Shown here: piece by piece, positions 15,494 to 24,043 of the stretch
How positions within the stretch are numbered: position 1 is the first letter of the stretch
Layout of the letters: each line of letters begins with the position of its first letter
Assembly (NCBI GenBank): GCA_963666895.2
Contig: CAXXNS010000015.1
Span: forward strand, 62,001-126,000
Source: G963666895 sp963666895
Lineage (GTDB): Bacteria > Desulfobacterota > Desulfovibrionia > Desulfovibrionales > Desulfovibrionaceae
Direction: 5' to 3'
Length of the DNA: 64,000 nucleotides
Notes under the pieces: model-generated
The model's database searches: none
The model's input: only the letters and a program-made list of their open reading frames with translations
What the model was told of the DNA's origin: nothing
Position numbers and translations under genes: made by a program

Positions 15494-17188
15494 ATGGCTG
15501 ACTACACATCGGGACAAATTAATTTCGCCGGTCTCGGCAACGGCACGGACTTCAACACCCTGATCGAAGGCCTCATCGAGACCGAACGCTACCAGATCAA
15601 CCGGTTGGAGGTCTGGAAAGCCACCTGGGAAGCCAAGGTGGAGAAATTCCAGGAACTCAACACGGCCCTGTCCACGCTCAAGTCCACCTTGGCCGACATG
15701 GACACCATGAACGAGTTCCTGGCCAAGGAGGTGTCCAGCTCCGATACCGACCTGCTCACCGCCACCGCGGACTCCGACGCCACCGAAGGCACCCACACCA
15801 TCGAGATCAACCAGCTGGCCCAGAACAAGATCATGGTCAGCACGGTGGGCTATTCCGCCGTCACCGACAACATCAACGCCTCCGGGGCCAGCCGTGTCTT
15901 CGCCTACACCTACGCCGGCACCACCCGCTCCCTGGTGGTCCCGGCCAACACCAGCCTGGACACCCTGAAGAACATCATCAACGCCGACGCCAGCAACCCC
16001 GGCGTCCGCGCGGCCATCATCAGCGACGGCGACGAGTACTACCTCCAGCTGAGGGGGCTGGACCTGGGCGCGGACGCGGACCTGGAGATCGCCGGGAGCA
16101 CCACCCTGGCCGGATTCCAGGCAACGGACTTCGAGACCACGCAGATCAACCAGAACTCCCAGATCAAGGTGGACGGCTGGCCCAGTTCGGGCTGGGCCTC
16201 CAACGCCAGCAACAGCATCGACAACGTCATCGAGGGGTTGACCCTCAACCTCAAGGACGCCGCCCCGGGCGAATCCCTGATCCTCAACGTGGACACCAGC
16301 GACGAAGGCATCATGGACAACGTCCGGACCTTCGTGGAATCGGTCAACGAGGTCCGGGCCCTGCTCCGGGACCTGACCAAATTCGACGAGTCCGAGTCCG
16401 CGGGCTCCATCCTGACGGGCAACTACGGCGTGGAGATGGTCTCCCAGAACCTGCGCGACATCATCGCCAACAAGGGCGTGGGATTCGACTACTACACGGA
16501 ACAAGGCGGAGCCATCACCGGAGACTACTACTCCGCCCTGTCCCAGATCGGCATCACCACGGACGCGGACGAGGCCTCCCCCACCCGGGGCGAACTCCTT
16601 CTGGACGAGGACGTCCTGAAGGAAGCCATGGAAGACAACATGGAGGCCGTGGCCCGGATCTTCGCGGCCGACTACATCGGCCAGTCCGAGACCAGCGACT
16701 TCTCCTACTATTCCTTCATCAAGGGCGTCACCGAGGCCGGCAACTACGACGTGCGCATCACCACCGGGGCGGACGGCAGCATCGCCAGCGCGACCATCAA
16801 CGGCCACGAGGCCAGCATCGACGGCTGGCTGGTCACGGGCAAGGCGGGCACGGACGAGGCCGGTCTGGTCATCCAGTTGGACAACCGGACCGCCAACTCC
16901 ACCTTCAGCGGCACGGTCAACCTCAAGGTCGGCAAGATCGGCGAACTGGTGAACCATCTCAAGGAATTGACCAGTTCCGAGACCGGCACCCTAAAGATTT
17001 TGGAAGAAAATTACGATGACATCATAGACAACATCGAAGACAAGATCGTTGACGAAGAAAGTCGGCTGACCCGCATGGAGCGCAACCTGCGCGAAAAGTT
17101 CGCCCGGCTCGACGCGCTCCTGGGCACCTACTCGAACCTCGAGGCCCAGCTGAACAGCCAGATCGTCCAGTTGAACAGCGACACGTAA
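15494..17188 (+). CDS. fliD: Flagellar filament cap protein FliD
   Basis: FliD caps the growing filament and folds exported flagellin. The 564-aa protein has the typical N-terminus INFAGLGNGTDFNTLIEGL (about 10-28), a long Thr/Asp/Ala-rich middle, and a C-terminal coiled coil (about 500-562, DNIEDKIVDEESRLTRMERN). The ATG at 15494 was chosen because the family motif starts a few residues later; the open frame extends upstream into the promoter. fliS starts 19 bases downstream, so they form one operon. Confidence 0.95.
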   Translation: MADYTSGQINFAGLGNGTDFNTLIEGLIETERYQINRLEVWKATWEAKVEKFQELNTALSTLKSTLADMDTMNEFLAKEVSSSDTDLLTATADSDATEGTHTIEINQLAQNKIMVSTVGYSAVTDNINASGASRVFAYTYAGTTRSLVVPANTSLDTLKNIINADASNPGVRAAIISDGDEYYLQLRGLDLGADADLEIAGSTTLAGFQATDFETTQINQNSQIKVDGWPSSGWASNASNSIDNVIEGLTLNLKDAAPGESLILNVDTSDEGIMDNVRTFVESVNEVRALLRDLTKFDESESAGSILTGNYGVEMVSQNLRDIIANKGVGFDYYTEQGGAITGDYYSALSQIGITTDADEASPTRGELLLDEDVLKEAMEDNMEAVARIFAADYIGQSETSDFSYYSFIKGVTEAGNYDVRITTGADGSIASATINGHEASIDGWLVTGKAGTDEAGLVIQLDNRTANSTFSGTVNLKVGKIGELVNHLKELTSSETGTLKILEENYDDIIDNIEDKIVDEESRLTRMERNLREKFARLDALLGTYSNLEAQLNSQIVQLNSDT

Positions 17189-17207
17189 TCCACGGAGGAA
17201 GCAGCGC

Positions 17208-17762
17208 ATGTCCAAGGCAGTAGCCACCGCCTACCTCGCCACCCAGGTGAACACCACCAGCCAAGGACAGCTCCTGCTCATGCTCTACGACGCGGCCATC
17301 AACTTCCTGAAGCAGGCCAGGCAGAAAATCGACGAAAAGGACTACGCGGCCAAGGGCATCCTCATCTCCCGGGCCACGGACATCCTCAGCGAGCTCAACC
17401 AGTCCCTGAACAAGGAACGCGGCGGCAAGATCGCCCAGAATCTCAATTCCCTCTACCTGTTCTGCAACAACCAGCTGGCCCAGGCCAACCTGCGCATGGA
17501 CACCAAGTACGTGGACAACGTGCTGAACATCCTGGACAACCTGCGCCGGGCCTACGGCCAGATCGTGCCCGACCACGACAGCCAAAACGCGGGCGCGCCC
17601 GCCACCGCGCAGTCGGCCACCCCGGCGCCCTCGGTGCCCAAGGCGCCCACCCTGCCCCGGCCACAACTCCTCAAGGTCGTGGACAACGACAACGGATCCA
17701 AGAACGAGCTCAACACGGCCCGGTCCCGGGCCGCCAGCGCCTACGCCAACTCCTCGCTCTGA
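17208..17762 (+). CDS. fliS: Flagellin export chaperone FliS
   Basis: FliS binds the C-terminal D0 helix of flagellin and keeps it unfolded for export. The core (about 1-125) shows AVATAYLATQVNTTSQGQLL and MLYDAAINFLKQA, which are standard. Residues 126-184 form an Ala/Pro-rich, probably disordered tail that most FliS proteins lack. An AGGAAGCAGCGC segment precedes the ATG. It is co-transcribed with fliD and lies 65 bases ahead of the first glycosyltransferase. Confidence 0.93.
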   Translation: MSKAVATAYLATQVNTTSQGQLLLMLYDAAINFLKQARQKIDEKDYAAKGILISRATDILSELNQSLNKERGGKIAQNLNSLYLFCNNQLAQANLRMDTKYVDNVLNILDNLRRAYGQIVPDHDSQNAGAPATAQSATPAPSVPKAPTLPRPQLLKVVDNDNGSKNELNTARSRAASAYANSSL

Positions 17763-17827
17763 TTCCGGTCCGGCTCCCTTGAGGACCCCGCGTTTACTTC
17801 CCGACCATTGCGTGTCATGAGGCGGGC

Positions 17828-18910
17828 ATGGAGGTTTTTCGCGACCAGCCCGTGCGCGTGCTCCACATCGCCCGTACCCTGGGCCTGGGAGGCACGGAAA
17901 AGGTGCTCCAGCTCCTGGTCGGCCACCTGGACCGCCGGCGGTTCCGGCCCACGGTCTTCGCCTTCGAGCCCGGACCCCGGGCCGCGCAGATCCGCGCCTC
18001 GGGCGTGGACACCCACATCGGCGGCGACCTGCTGCGCCTGATCCGGGACCTGTCCCCGGAGATCATCCATCTGCACCGGGCCGGGTGGCCCGAGCCCTCC
18101 CTGATGCGCACCATCAAGCTGGCCTCGGCCGACCTGGCGCCCAGGCCCGTGGTGGTGGAGACCAACGTGTTCGGCCGCCACGATCCCACGGCAACCATCC
18201 TGGACTGCACCCTGTTCGTGTCCAACTTCTGCGCCCAGCGCTTCGCGGCCGAGACCTCCATCCCGGCCGAGCCGCCCCGCTACCGCGTGCTCTACAACCC
18301 CGTGGACACGGACTTTTTCGCGGCCCACTCCAACCCGGACCGCGACCTGTCCCGACCCGTGGCCGGACGCATCTCCCGGCCCGACCCGGGCAAGTGGTCC
18401 GCCCTGGCCCTGGACATCCTGCCCTTGCTCAAACAGCGCGTACCCGGGTTCCGCTACCGGGTCATCGGCCACACGGACCAGGCCCGGGACTACGTGCGCC
18501 AACACGGCCTGGAGAACTGCGTGGAGTTCCTGACCCCGGTGTCCACGGACCAGGAACTGGCCGGATTCTATGACACAATCTCGGTCCTGGCCCACGCCAA
18601 CGACGCGGGCGAGTCCTTTGGCCTGGTCATTGCCGAGGCCATGGCCTGCGGACTGCCCGTGGTCACCCACCCGGCCCAGGGCAAGCGGGACAACGCCCAG
18701 CTCGAGCTGGTGGAGCACGGCCGCACCGGGCTGGTGGCCGACACGGTCGAGGACTACGCCCGAGCCGTGGCCTGGTGCTTTGAGCACCCCGCCGAAGCCA
18801 GGGCCATGGGCAAGGCCGGACAGGCCAAGGCCGCCAAGCTGTTCCGGGCCCAGGTCGTTGCCGGACAACTGGAAGCCATCTACCTGGAATTGCTGGAAGC
18901 CAGGCCATGA
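17828..18910 (+). CDS. Glycosyltransferase family 4 protein
   Basis: The 360-aa protein has the GT-B layout of family 4: N-terminal ARTLGLGGTEKVLQLL (about 13-28) for acceptor/donor binding and the C-terminal E-x7-E motif in ESFGLVIAEAMACGLPVV, which holds the nucleotide sugar. There is no membrane segment, so it acts in the cytoplasm. It sits 65 bases after fliS and overlaps the next glycosyltransferase as ATGA. Flagellin glycosylation is a reasonable inference; a lipopolysaccharide role is the alternative. Confidence 0.85.
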   Translation: MEVFRDQPVRVLHIARTLGLGGTEKVLQLLVGHLDRRRFRPTVFAFEPGPRAAQIRASGVDTHIGGDLLRLIRDLSPEIIHLHRAGWPEPSLMRTIKLASADLAPRPVVVETNVFGRHDPTATILDCTLFVSNFCAQRFAAETSIPAEPPRYRVLYNPVDTDFFAAHSNPDRDLSRPVAGRISRPDPGKWSALALDILPLLKQRVPGFRYRVIGHTDQARDYVRQHGLENCVEFLTPVSTDQELAGFYDTISVLAHANDAGESFGLVIAEAMACGLPVVTHPAQGKRDNAQLELVEHGRTGLVADTVEDYARAVAWCFEHPAEARAMGKAGQAKAAKLFRAQVVAGQLEAIYLELLEARP

Positions 18911-20178
18911 CCAGCCCCGATTTGATCGACATGGCCACCCTTGGGGCGTACACGGCCGAGGTGCTGCGCTTCTCCATGCAGGGAACGCGGACGATCCGAC
19001 GCTTGCCCGAGCTGGGCGCGGCCGACCTGGACCGCCACGTTAAGCGCGTCCTGCGCCTGGTGTCCGCCTCGGGCAAGGACCGGCTGGTCCTGCTGGGCTT
19101 GGGCACGGGCGTCCTGGCCAAACGGTTGGCAACGGCCCTGCCCGAACAGGTCCGTATGGTGTGCTGCGAACGCTCGGCAGACCGGGCGCGGGACACGGGA
19201 ACGGATTTGGAAAGCTCACGGGCCGTGGTCCTGGCCGACACCTCCACCTGGGCACACGCCTGCCTGCCGGCCCTGTGCGGGTTCGGGCCCGGCTCCTTCC
19301 TGGCCGTGGTCAACCCCGAGCTGCCCAAGGGACGAGAGCGGGACGAGCACCAGGAGTTGCAACGCCTGCTCGTGAAGCTGCAACCGGCCGACCCGGCCCC
19401 GCCCTGCCCCAAGGGGTTGGAAAACCTTACCTGCGCGGCCATCCTGAGCCCGGAGGAGCCCGACCTGAGCGGCTTCCTGTCCCAGCTCCCGGCCGACATC
19501 CGCGAGCTCTGCCTGGTCTGGGACGGCGCCGAAATTCCGGACGCCACCAGGGGCCTGCCTTTTCCCCTGCGCCAGGCCGCCCATCCCCTGGGCAATGACT
19601 TCGCGGCCCAGCGCAACCGCCTGCTGGAGTTGTGCTCGGGCGACTGGGTCCTCAGCCTGGACGCGGACGAACGCCTGCCCGCCGGGTTCTGGGACCGGCT
19701 GCCCTTCCTGCTGGCCCGGCTGGACGAGGCGGGCGCACAGGGGGTTCTGCTGCCCCGGCTGACCCTGTTCCCGGACCAGGGCCACTTCCGGGCCGGGTAC
19801 GGGCTGTGGCCGGACGTGCAGCTGCGCCTGTTCCGCCGTGTTCCGGGCCTGCACTACCAGCGGCCCGTGCATGAACGGCTGACGGGCCTGGACGGAACCC
19901 TGGCCCTGCTCCCGGACCAGCCCATCCTGCACCTGACACACCTGCTCAAACGGCCCGAGGCCATCCGGGAGAAGCTGGCCCGGTTCGACGCCGCGTCCCA
20001 AGGAAGCGTCAGCCACACCCTGAACCAGGAATTCCCCAACCTGCCCGTTGGCCCGCCCTATATGGGCCGCCCGGACCCGGATCGGGACGGAGGCCCGCCC
20101 ATGCTCCTGATCCCGGCCTCCGGACGGGCCGGGAACGGCGCGGCGCGTATGCTTGCGGGGAACAGCGAAGCCGTGTAG
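18907..20178 (+). CDS. Glycosyltransferase family 2-like protein with extra N-terminal domain
   Basis: This 423-aa protein has a C-terminal region (about 190-370) of the GT2 kind with NDFAAQRNRLLELCSGDWVL and LDADE, the DXD-type metal site. Its nucleotide-binding first strand is altered (LVWDGAE). The N-terminal 165 residues contain LVLLGLGTGVLAKRL, a Rossmann-like loop, in a domain not otherwise recognised; it recalls flagellin-modifying accessory proteins. Coupling to the GT4 gene by ATGA and the flagellar neighbourhood suggest flagellin modification. A Pro/Gly-rich tail ends the protein. Confidence 0.75.
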   Translation: MTSPDLIDMATLGAYTAEVLRFSMQGTRTIRRLPELGAADLDRHVKRVLRLVSASGKDRLVLLGLGTGVLAKRLATALPEQVRMVCCERSADRARDTGTDLESSRAVVLADTSTWAHACLPALCGFGPGSFLAVVNPELPKGRERDEHQELQRLLVKLQPADPAPPCPKGLENLTCAAILSPEEPDLSGFLSQLPADIRELCLVWDGAEIPDATRGLPFPLRQAAHPLGNDFAAQRNRLLELCSGDWVLSLDADERLPAGFWDRLPFLLARLDEAGAQGVLLPRLTLFPDQGHFRAGYGLWPDVQLRLFRRVPGLHYQRPVHERLTGLDGTLALLPDQPILHLTHLLKRPEAIREKLARFDAASQGSVSHTLNQEFPNLPVGPPYMGRPDPDRDGGPPMLLIPASGRAGNGAARMLAGNSEAV

Positions 20179-20213
20179 ACAAGACGTTCCTGTTCACGAG
20201 CCGCGAGCCAAGT

Positions 20214-21113
20214 ATGCGCATCACTTGCCCACAATGCGGGTTCAGCCGCCAGATTCCGGACGACAAGGTCCCGGACACCGCCGAGCTGGCCACCTGCCCC
20301 AAATGCTCCCACCGCTTCCGCTTCCGGACCCTGGACAACGGGCAGCCGACCGAGTCCGCTCCGGCCCCGGAAGCCACCGGTACGCCCGAGCCCGAGGCCG
20401 CGCAGCCGGACTTCCGCATCGACGAACCGGAGCAGGCCCCTGAACCGGCCCCTGAACCGGCCCCCGCCGCCTCCCAGGCGGACACGGTGGAGATCGACGT
20501 TCCCTTCGAGCGGCTGGACCAGTACGGGTTCTTCCCGGGCATCTGGCTGACCATCCGGCGGGTCATGCTCTCGCCCCGGCTCTTCTTCCGGGTCATGCCC
20601 CTGCGCGGCCTGGCCGCCCCCCTGGCCTTCTATCTGCTGCTCTTCGAGTTCTCCCTGGTCATGGACGTGCTCTGGGGCAAGGCGGGCCTGCCGCCGGTGT
20701 CAGGCATCCATCCCGGCCTGGCTCCCCTGGACCCGGGCCTGGGCGGACCGGCCGGACCCGTGACCCTGTTCGTCATCTACCCGGCCATGGCCGCGGTCAT
20801 CGCCTTCGTGACCAGCGGCGTGCTCCACGCCATGCTCAAGCTCATGCGCTCGGGCGAACGAGGCTTCGAGGCCACCTTCCGGGCCCAGACCTACTCCAAC
20901 TCCAGCCTGATCCTGTCCGTGTTGCCCTACGGCTACCTGGGGGGCATCCTCTGGGGCCTGGTCCTGCTGGTCATCGCCCTCAAGAACGTGCACCGCACCA
21001 GCTGGCTCAAGGTGGCCATGGCCTTTGCCGTGCTCCTGGGCATCCAATTCCTCCTGGCCTGGTCCATCGTGCAGGCCGCCCTGAACTCCATGCCCGCGGG
21101 AGGCCTGTCGTGA
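20214..21113 (+). CDS. MJ0042 zinc-ribbon and YIP1-type membrane protein
   Basis: The 299-aa protein starts with an MJ0042-type zinc ribbon (Cys5, Cys8, Cys28, Cys31 in CPQC and CPKC). A Pro/Glu/Ala linker follows with a repeated QAPEPAPEPAPA segment (about 45-95). The rest is a YIP1-like bundle of about five membrane helices, with LSPRLFFRVMPLRGLAAPL leading in. The function of this architecture is unknown. It overlaps the next small gene by GTGA, so the two are likely translated together. Confidence 0.75.
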   Translation: MRITCPQCGFSRQIPDDKVPDTAELATCPKCSHRFRFRTLDNGQPTESAPAPEATGTPEPEAAQPDFRIDEPEQAPEPAPEPAPAASQADTVEIDVPFERLDQYGFFPGIWLTIRRVMLSPRLFFRVMPLRGLAAPLAFYLLLFEFSLVMDVLWGKAGLPPVSGIHPGLAPLDPGLGGPAGPVTLFVIYPAMAAVIAFVTSGVLHAMLKLMRSGERGFEATFRAQTYSNSSLILSVLPYGYLGGILWGLVLLVIALKNVHRTSWLKVAMAFAVLLGIQFLLAWSIVQAALNSMPAGGLS

Positions 21114-21445
21114 TCGGCCCGGTGAAACGGCTCCTGGCCCGGTGGCGCCACAGCAGGCGGCAGGCCCGGGAGCTGCACCCCGAACGGTTGCGCCGCATGG
21201 TGGACGAGCTCTCGGAGCTGACCCTCATGGCCGCCCGCATCCGCCAGGAAGCCGCTGAAAACGCGGTGCATATGGACGAGGTCCGCCGCGACATGGAAAA
21301 GCTGGCCAAGCAGCTGGACGACCCCGAATTCCGCCACCTGCCCGTGGAACGCCGCCGCGAATTCAAGAACGGCCTGGAACGCTCCCGCGAGGCCGTGCTC
21401 CAGGCCTTGCAGTCCTCCTCTCCCCCGACCACCTACCTGCAATAG
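21110..21445 (+). CDS. Small helical protein of unknown function
   Basis: The 111-aa product is rich in Arg, Glu and Leu and is predicted by eye to be almost all helix, with a likely coiled coil at about 25-100 (LSELTLMAARIRQEAAENA). No family was recognised. GTG start overlaps the YIP1-type stop (GTGA), which makes the start firm and suggests a partner of the membrane protein. A basic N-terminus (KRLLARWRHSRRQAR) could touch nucleic acid or membrane. Confidence 0.6.
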   Translation: MIGPVKRLLARWRHSRRQARELHPERLRRMVDELSELTLMAARIRQEAAENAVHMDEVRRDMEKLAKQLDDPEFRHLPVERRREFKNGLERSREAVLQALQSSSPPTTYLQ

Positions 21446-21565
21446 CTCCGCCTCCGGCAGCCCCGGTACGAAACTTGCTCGGTCTCCGACGACGGAACCC
21501 GTTCCGTCAGTGGTTTGGCGGTCCCTTTAACCAACCACGCCGGCGAGCCCGGCCAGCGGACGACC

Positions 21566-22684
21566 ATGAACACACTGCCCCGTTTTCTCCCGGCCCTGTG
21601 CGCGGTTCTCGCAACCGCTCTTCTGTTGGGCGCGTGCAACTACGTGGACCCCTCCCTGACCCAGAAAACCAAGGTGTACGACGACGCCAAGGTGGACCTG
21701 TCCGAGCTCATGATCACGGTCAAGCCCAAGGGCAGGCAGCGGACCCCGCTCAAGGCCCTGATCTACCCCTTCTGGATCACCCAGGACATCCAGGAAGACC
21801 TGGACCTGGGCCGGGATTTCGCCGAGATCTTCAACGCCGTGTGGCTGTCCAAGGAGCTCTTCCCGGTGCAGGTGCTGGACCGTTCCCTGGTCTACCGCTC
21901 GCCCGAGCGGGCCACCGCCGAGGCCCGCAAGCGCGGCGCAGACGTGGTCGTCGTCGGCCTGGTGCCCTACCTCTACGCCGGGCACACCCTGGACGACACC
22001 GCCCTGACCCTGCAAATCAACATCTACGACGCGGCCCAGGGCAACCTGCTCTTCTCCATGGCCCAGTCGGCCCGGATGGAGTACCGGCCGCCCAAGGACT
22101 GGATCATCGCCGACCAGGTGACCCGCATGCCCGACGCACCCCTGCGCGCGGCCATCGCGGCCATGGCCGAGGACATGGCCTTACCCGTGGGCTCCTGGCT
22201 GCCCGACCCGGACCGCAACCTGGGCTACGCCTACACCTCCCAGGCCATCACCGACGGGCTGACCAAGCCCAAGCCCGAGCCCATGCAGAGCCAGGACCTG
22301 GCCCAGGACGACCTGCCCCGGACCCTGTCCGCCCCGGGTGCATCCGTGAACATCAAGGTGGAGTTCGACAAGGACAAGGCCACCATCCGGCCGGAATACC
22401 ACGCCAACCTGGACGAATTGGGCAAGGCGCTGAACAGCCCCGAGTTGGCCGGCAAGACCATCGGCCTGGCCGGGCACACGGACTCCGACGCGGACGCGGC
22501 CTACAACCAAACCCTGTCCGAAAAGCGGGCCGCGGCGGTGAAGGACTACCTGGTGCAAAACTTCGGCATCGATTCCGACCGCCTGGTCACGCGGGGCTAC
22601 GGCGAATCCCGACCCCTGGTGCCCAACGACTCCCCGGAAAACATGCAGAAGAACCGGCGCGTGGAAGTCTGGATCATCGAATGA
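21566..22684 (+). CDS. OmpA-family lipoprotein with TolB-N/LpoB-like domain
   Basis: The 372-aa protein has a lipoprotein signal with lipobox LLLGAC at about residue 19-24. The middle (about 50-210) resembles the TolB-N/LpoB-like fold: ALIYPFWI, EIFNAVWLSKELFPVQVLDR and ADVVVVGLVPYLYAG. The C-terminal OmpA/peptidoglycan-binding domain (about 265-372) has VEFDKDKATIRPEY, GHTDSDADAAYNQTLSEKRA and the closing NRRVEVWI. It likely bridges the outer membrane and the cell wall. The ATG at 21566 precedes a basic, hydrophobic signal. The pairing of the two domains is uncommon. Confidence 0.78.
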   Translation: MNTLPRFLPALCAVLATALLLGACNYVDPSLTQKTKVYDDAKVDLSELMITVKPKGRQRTPLKALIYPFWITQDIQEDLDLGRDFAEIFNAVWLSKELFPVQVLDRSLVYRSPERATAEARKRGADVVVVGLVPYLYAGHTLDDTALTLQINIYDAAQGNLLFSMAQSARMEYRPPKDWIIADQVTRMPDAPLRAAIAAMAEDMALPVGSWLPDPDRNLGYAYTSQAITDGLTKPKPEPMQSQDLAQDDLPRTLSAPGASVNIKVEFDKDKATIRPEYHANLDELGKALNSPELAGKTIGLAGHTDSDADAAYNQTLSEKRAAAVKDYLVQNFGIDSDRLVTRGYGESRPLVPNDSPENMQKNRRVEVWIIE

Positions 22685-22728
22685 CTCCCTAAACGAGTCC
22701 TTGACTGTCGGCTGAGAATCGTTACTAC

Positions 22729-22757
22729 TAAGGGGCCCCGCGGGGTCCCTTTTGCTT
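22729..22757 (+). terminator. Rho-independent terminator after the OmpA-like gene
   Basis: Stem AAGGGGCCCC / GGGGTCCCTT (one G-T pair) is followed by TTTTGCTTTT. It separates this gene from the heme cluster. Confidence 0.82.
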
Positions 22758-22816
22758 TTCCCCCCGCCCCTTTTGTGCTACCTCCAAACCCGCATTCCAC
22801 AAGCGAGGTATTCTGA

Positions 22817-24022
22817 ATGATCGGTATTTCCAAACTCTATTGCGGCGCAGTGGAGCCCTCGGACGCCCTGCGCTACGGCCGCCGCTCCGGGCAGCTCCCC
22901 TCCCACCTGCTCCAGTTCTCCAAGGACAAGAAGCCGGTGGTGGTCTGGAACATGACCCAGCGCTGCAATCTCAAGTGTGTCCACTGTTACGCCCAGGCCA
23001 TCGACCCCAAGGGCGACGACCCCATCTCCACGGACCAGGCCAAGGCCATGATCGACGACCTGGCCGCGTTCGGCGCGCCCGTGCTCCTGTTCTCCGGGGG
23101 CGAGCCCCTGGTGCGCAACGACCTGGTCGAACTGGCCAAGTACGCCACCGGCAAGGGCATGCGCGCGGTCATCTCCACCAACGGCACCCTGATCACCAAG
23201 AAAAAGGCCAAGGAGCTCAAGGAAGTCGGCCTGTCCTACGTGGGCATCTCCCTGGACGGGTCCGAAGACATCCACGACCAGTTCCGGGGCGTGAAGGGGT
23301 CGTACAAGAAGGCCCTGGAGGGCGTGGCCAACTGCCAGGCCGAGGGGCTCAAGGTGGGGCTGCGGTTCACCATCAACAAGCGCAACGCCACCGAGATTCC
23401 GCACCTCTTCGACCTCATCGAAGAGCGCGACATCCCGCGCATCTGTTTCTACCACCTGGTCTATTCCGGCCGGGGCTCGGAGCTCATCAACGAGGACCTG
23501 GACCACCAGGAAACCCGTGAAGTGGTGGACCTGATCATGGACCGCACCAGGGCCCTGTTCGACAAGGGGTTGGAGAAGGAGGTCCTGACCGTGGACAACC
23601 ACGCGGACGGCCCCTACCTCTACTACCGCCTCCTGAAGGAGGACCCGGCCCGGGCGGCCGAGGTGCTCAAGCTGCTGTCCTGGAACGAGGGCAACTCGTC
23701 CGGCCGGGGCATCGGCTGCATCTCCTGGGACGGCAAGGTGCACGCGGACCAGTTCATGCGCCACATCACCTTCGGCAACGTGCTGGAGCGCCCCTTCTCC
23801 GAGATCTGGGTGGACCCGGAGATCGAGCTGTTGCACAAGCTCAAGGACAAGCGGCCCCACGTCAAGGGACGCTGCGCCGGCTGCCGCTTCCTGAACATCT
23901 GCGGCGGCAACTTCCGGGCCCGGGCCGAGGCCTTCTACGGCGACTTCTGGGCCCAGGATCCGGCCTGCTACCTGACCGACGAGGAAATCACCGGCGAGCC
24001 CGTGGTGGCCGCTGAAGATTAA
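22817..24022 (+). CDS. ahbC: 12,18-didecarboxysiroheme deacetylase AhbC (radical SAM)
   Basis: AhbC removes the two acetate side chains from didecarboxysiroheme to give iron-coproporphyrin III in the alternative heme route. The 401-aa protein starts MIGISKLYCG, a hallmark of the subgroup, and has the radical-SAM motif CNLKCVHC (Cys50, 54, 57) and FSGGEPL. A C-terminal Cys set (CAGCRFLNICGGN, then a later Cys) should hold an auxiliary Fe-S cluster. hemB follows after 21 bases. The start has AGCGAGG about 10 bases upstream. Confidence 0.93.
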   Translation: MIGISKLYCGAVEPSDALRYGRRSGQLPSHLLQFSKDKKPVVVWNMTQRCNLKCVHCYAQAIDPKGDDPISTDQAKAMIDDLAAFGAPVLLFSGGEPLVRNDLVELAKYATGKGMRAVISTNGTLITKKKAKELKEVGLSYVGISLDGSEDIHDQFRGVKGSYKKALEGVANCQAEGLKVGLRFTINKRNATEIPHLFDLIEERDIPRICFYHLVYSGRGSELINEDLDHQETREVVDLIMDRTRALFDKGLEKEVLTVDNHADGPYLYYRLLKEDPARAAEVLKLLSWNEGNSSGRGIGCISWDGKVHADQFMRHITFGNVLERPFSEIWVDPEIELLHKLKDKRPHVKGRCAGCRFLNICGGNFRARAEAFYGDFWAQDPACYLTDEEITGEPVVAAED

Positions 24023-24043
24023 TGGGAGACGAGGAGGCACGCC

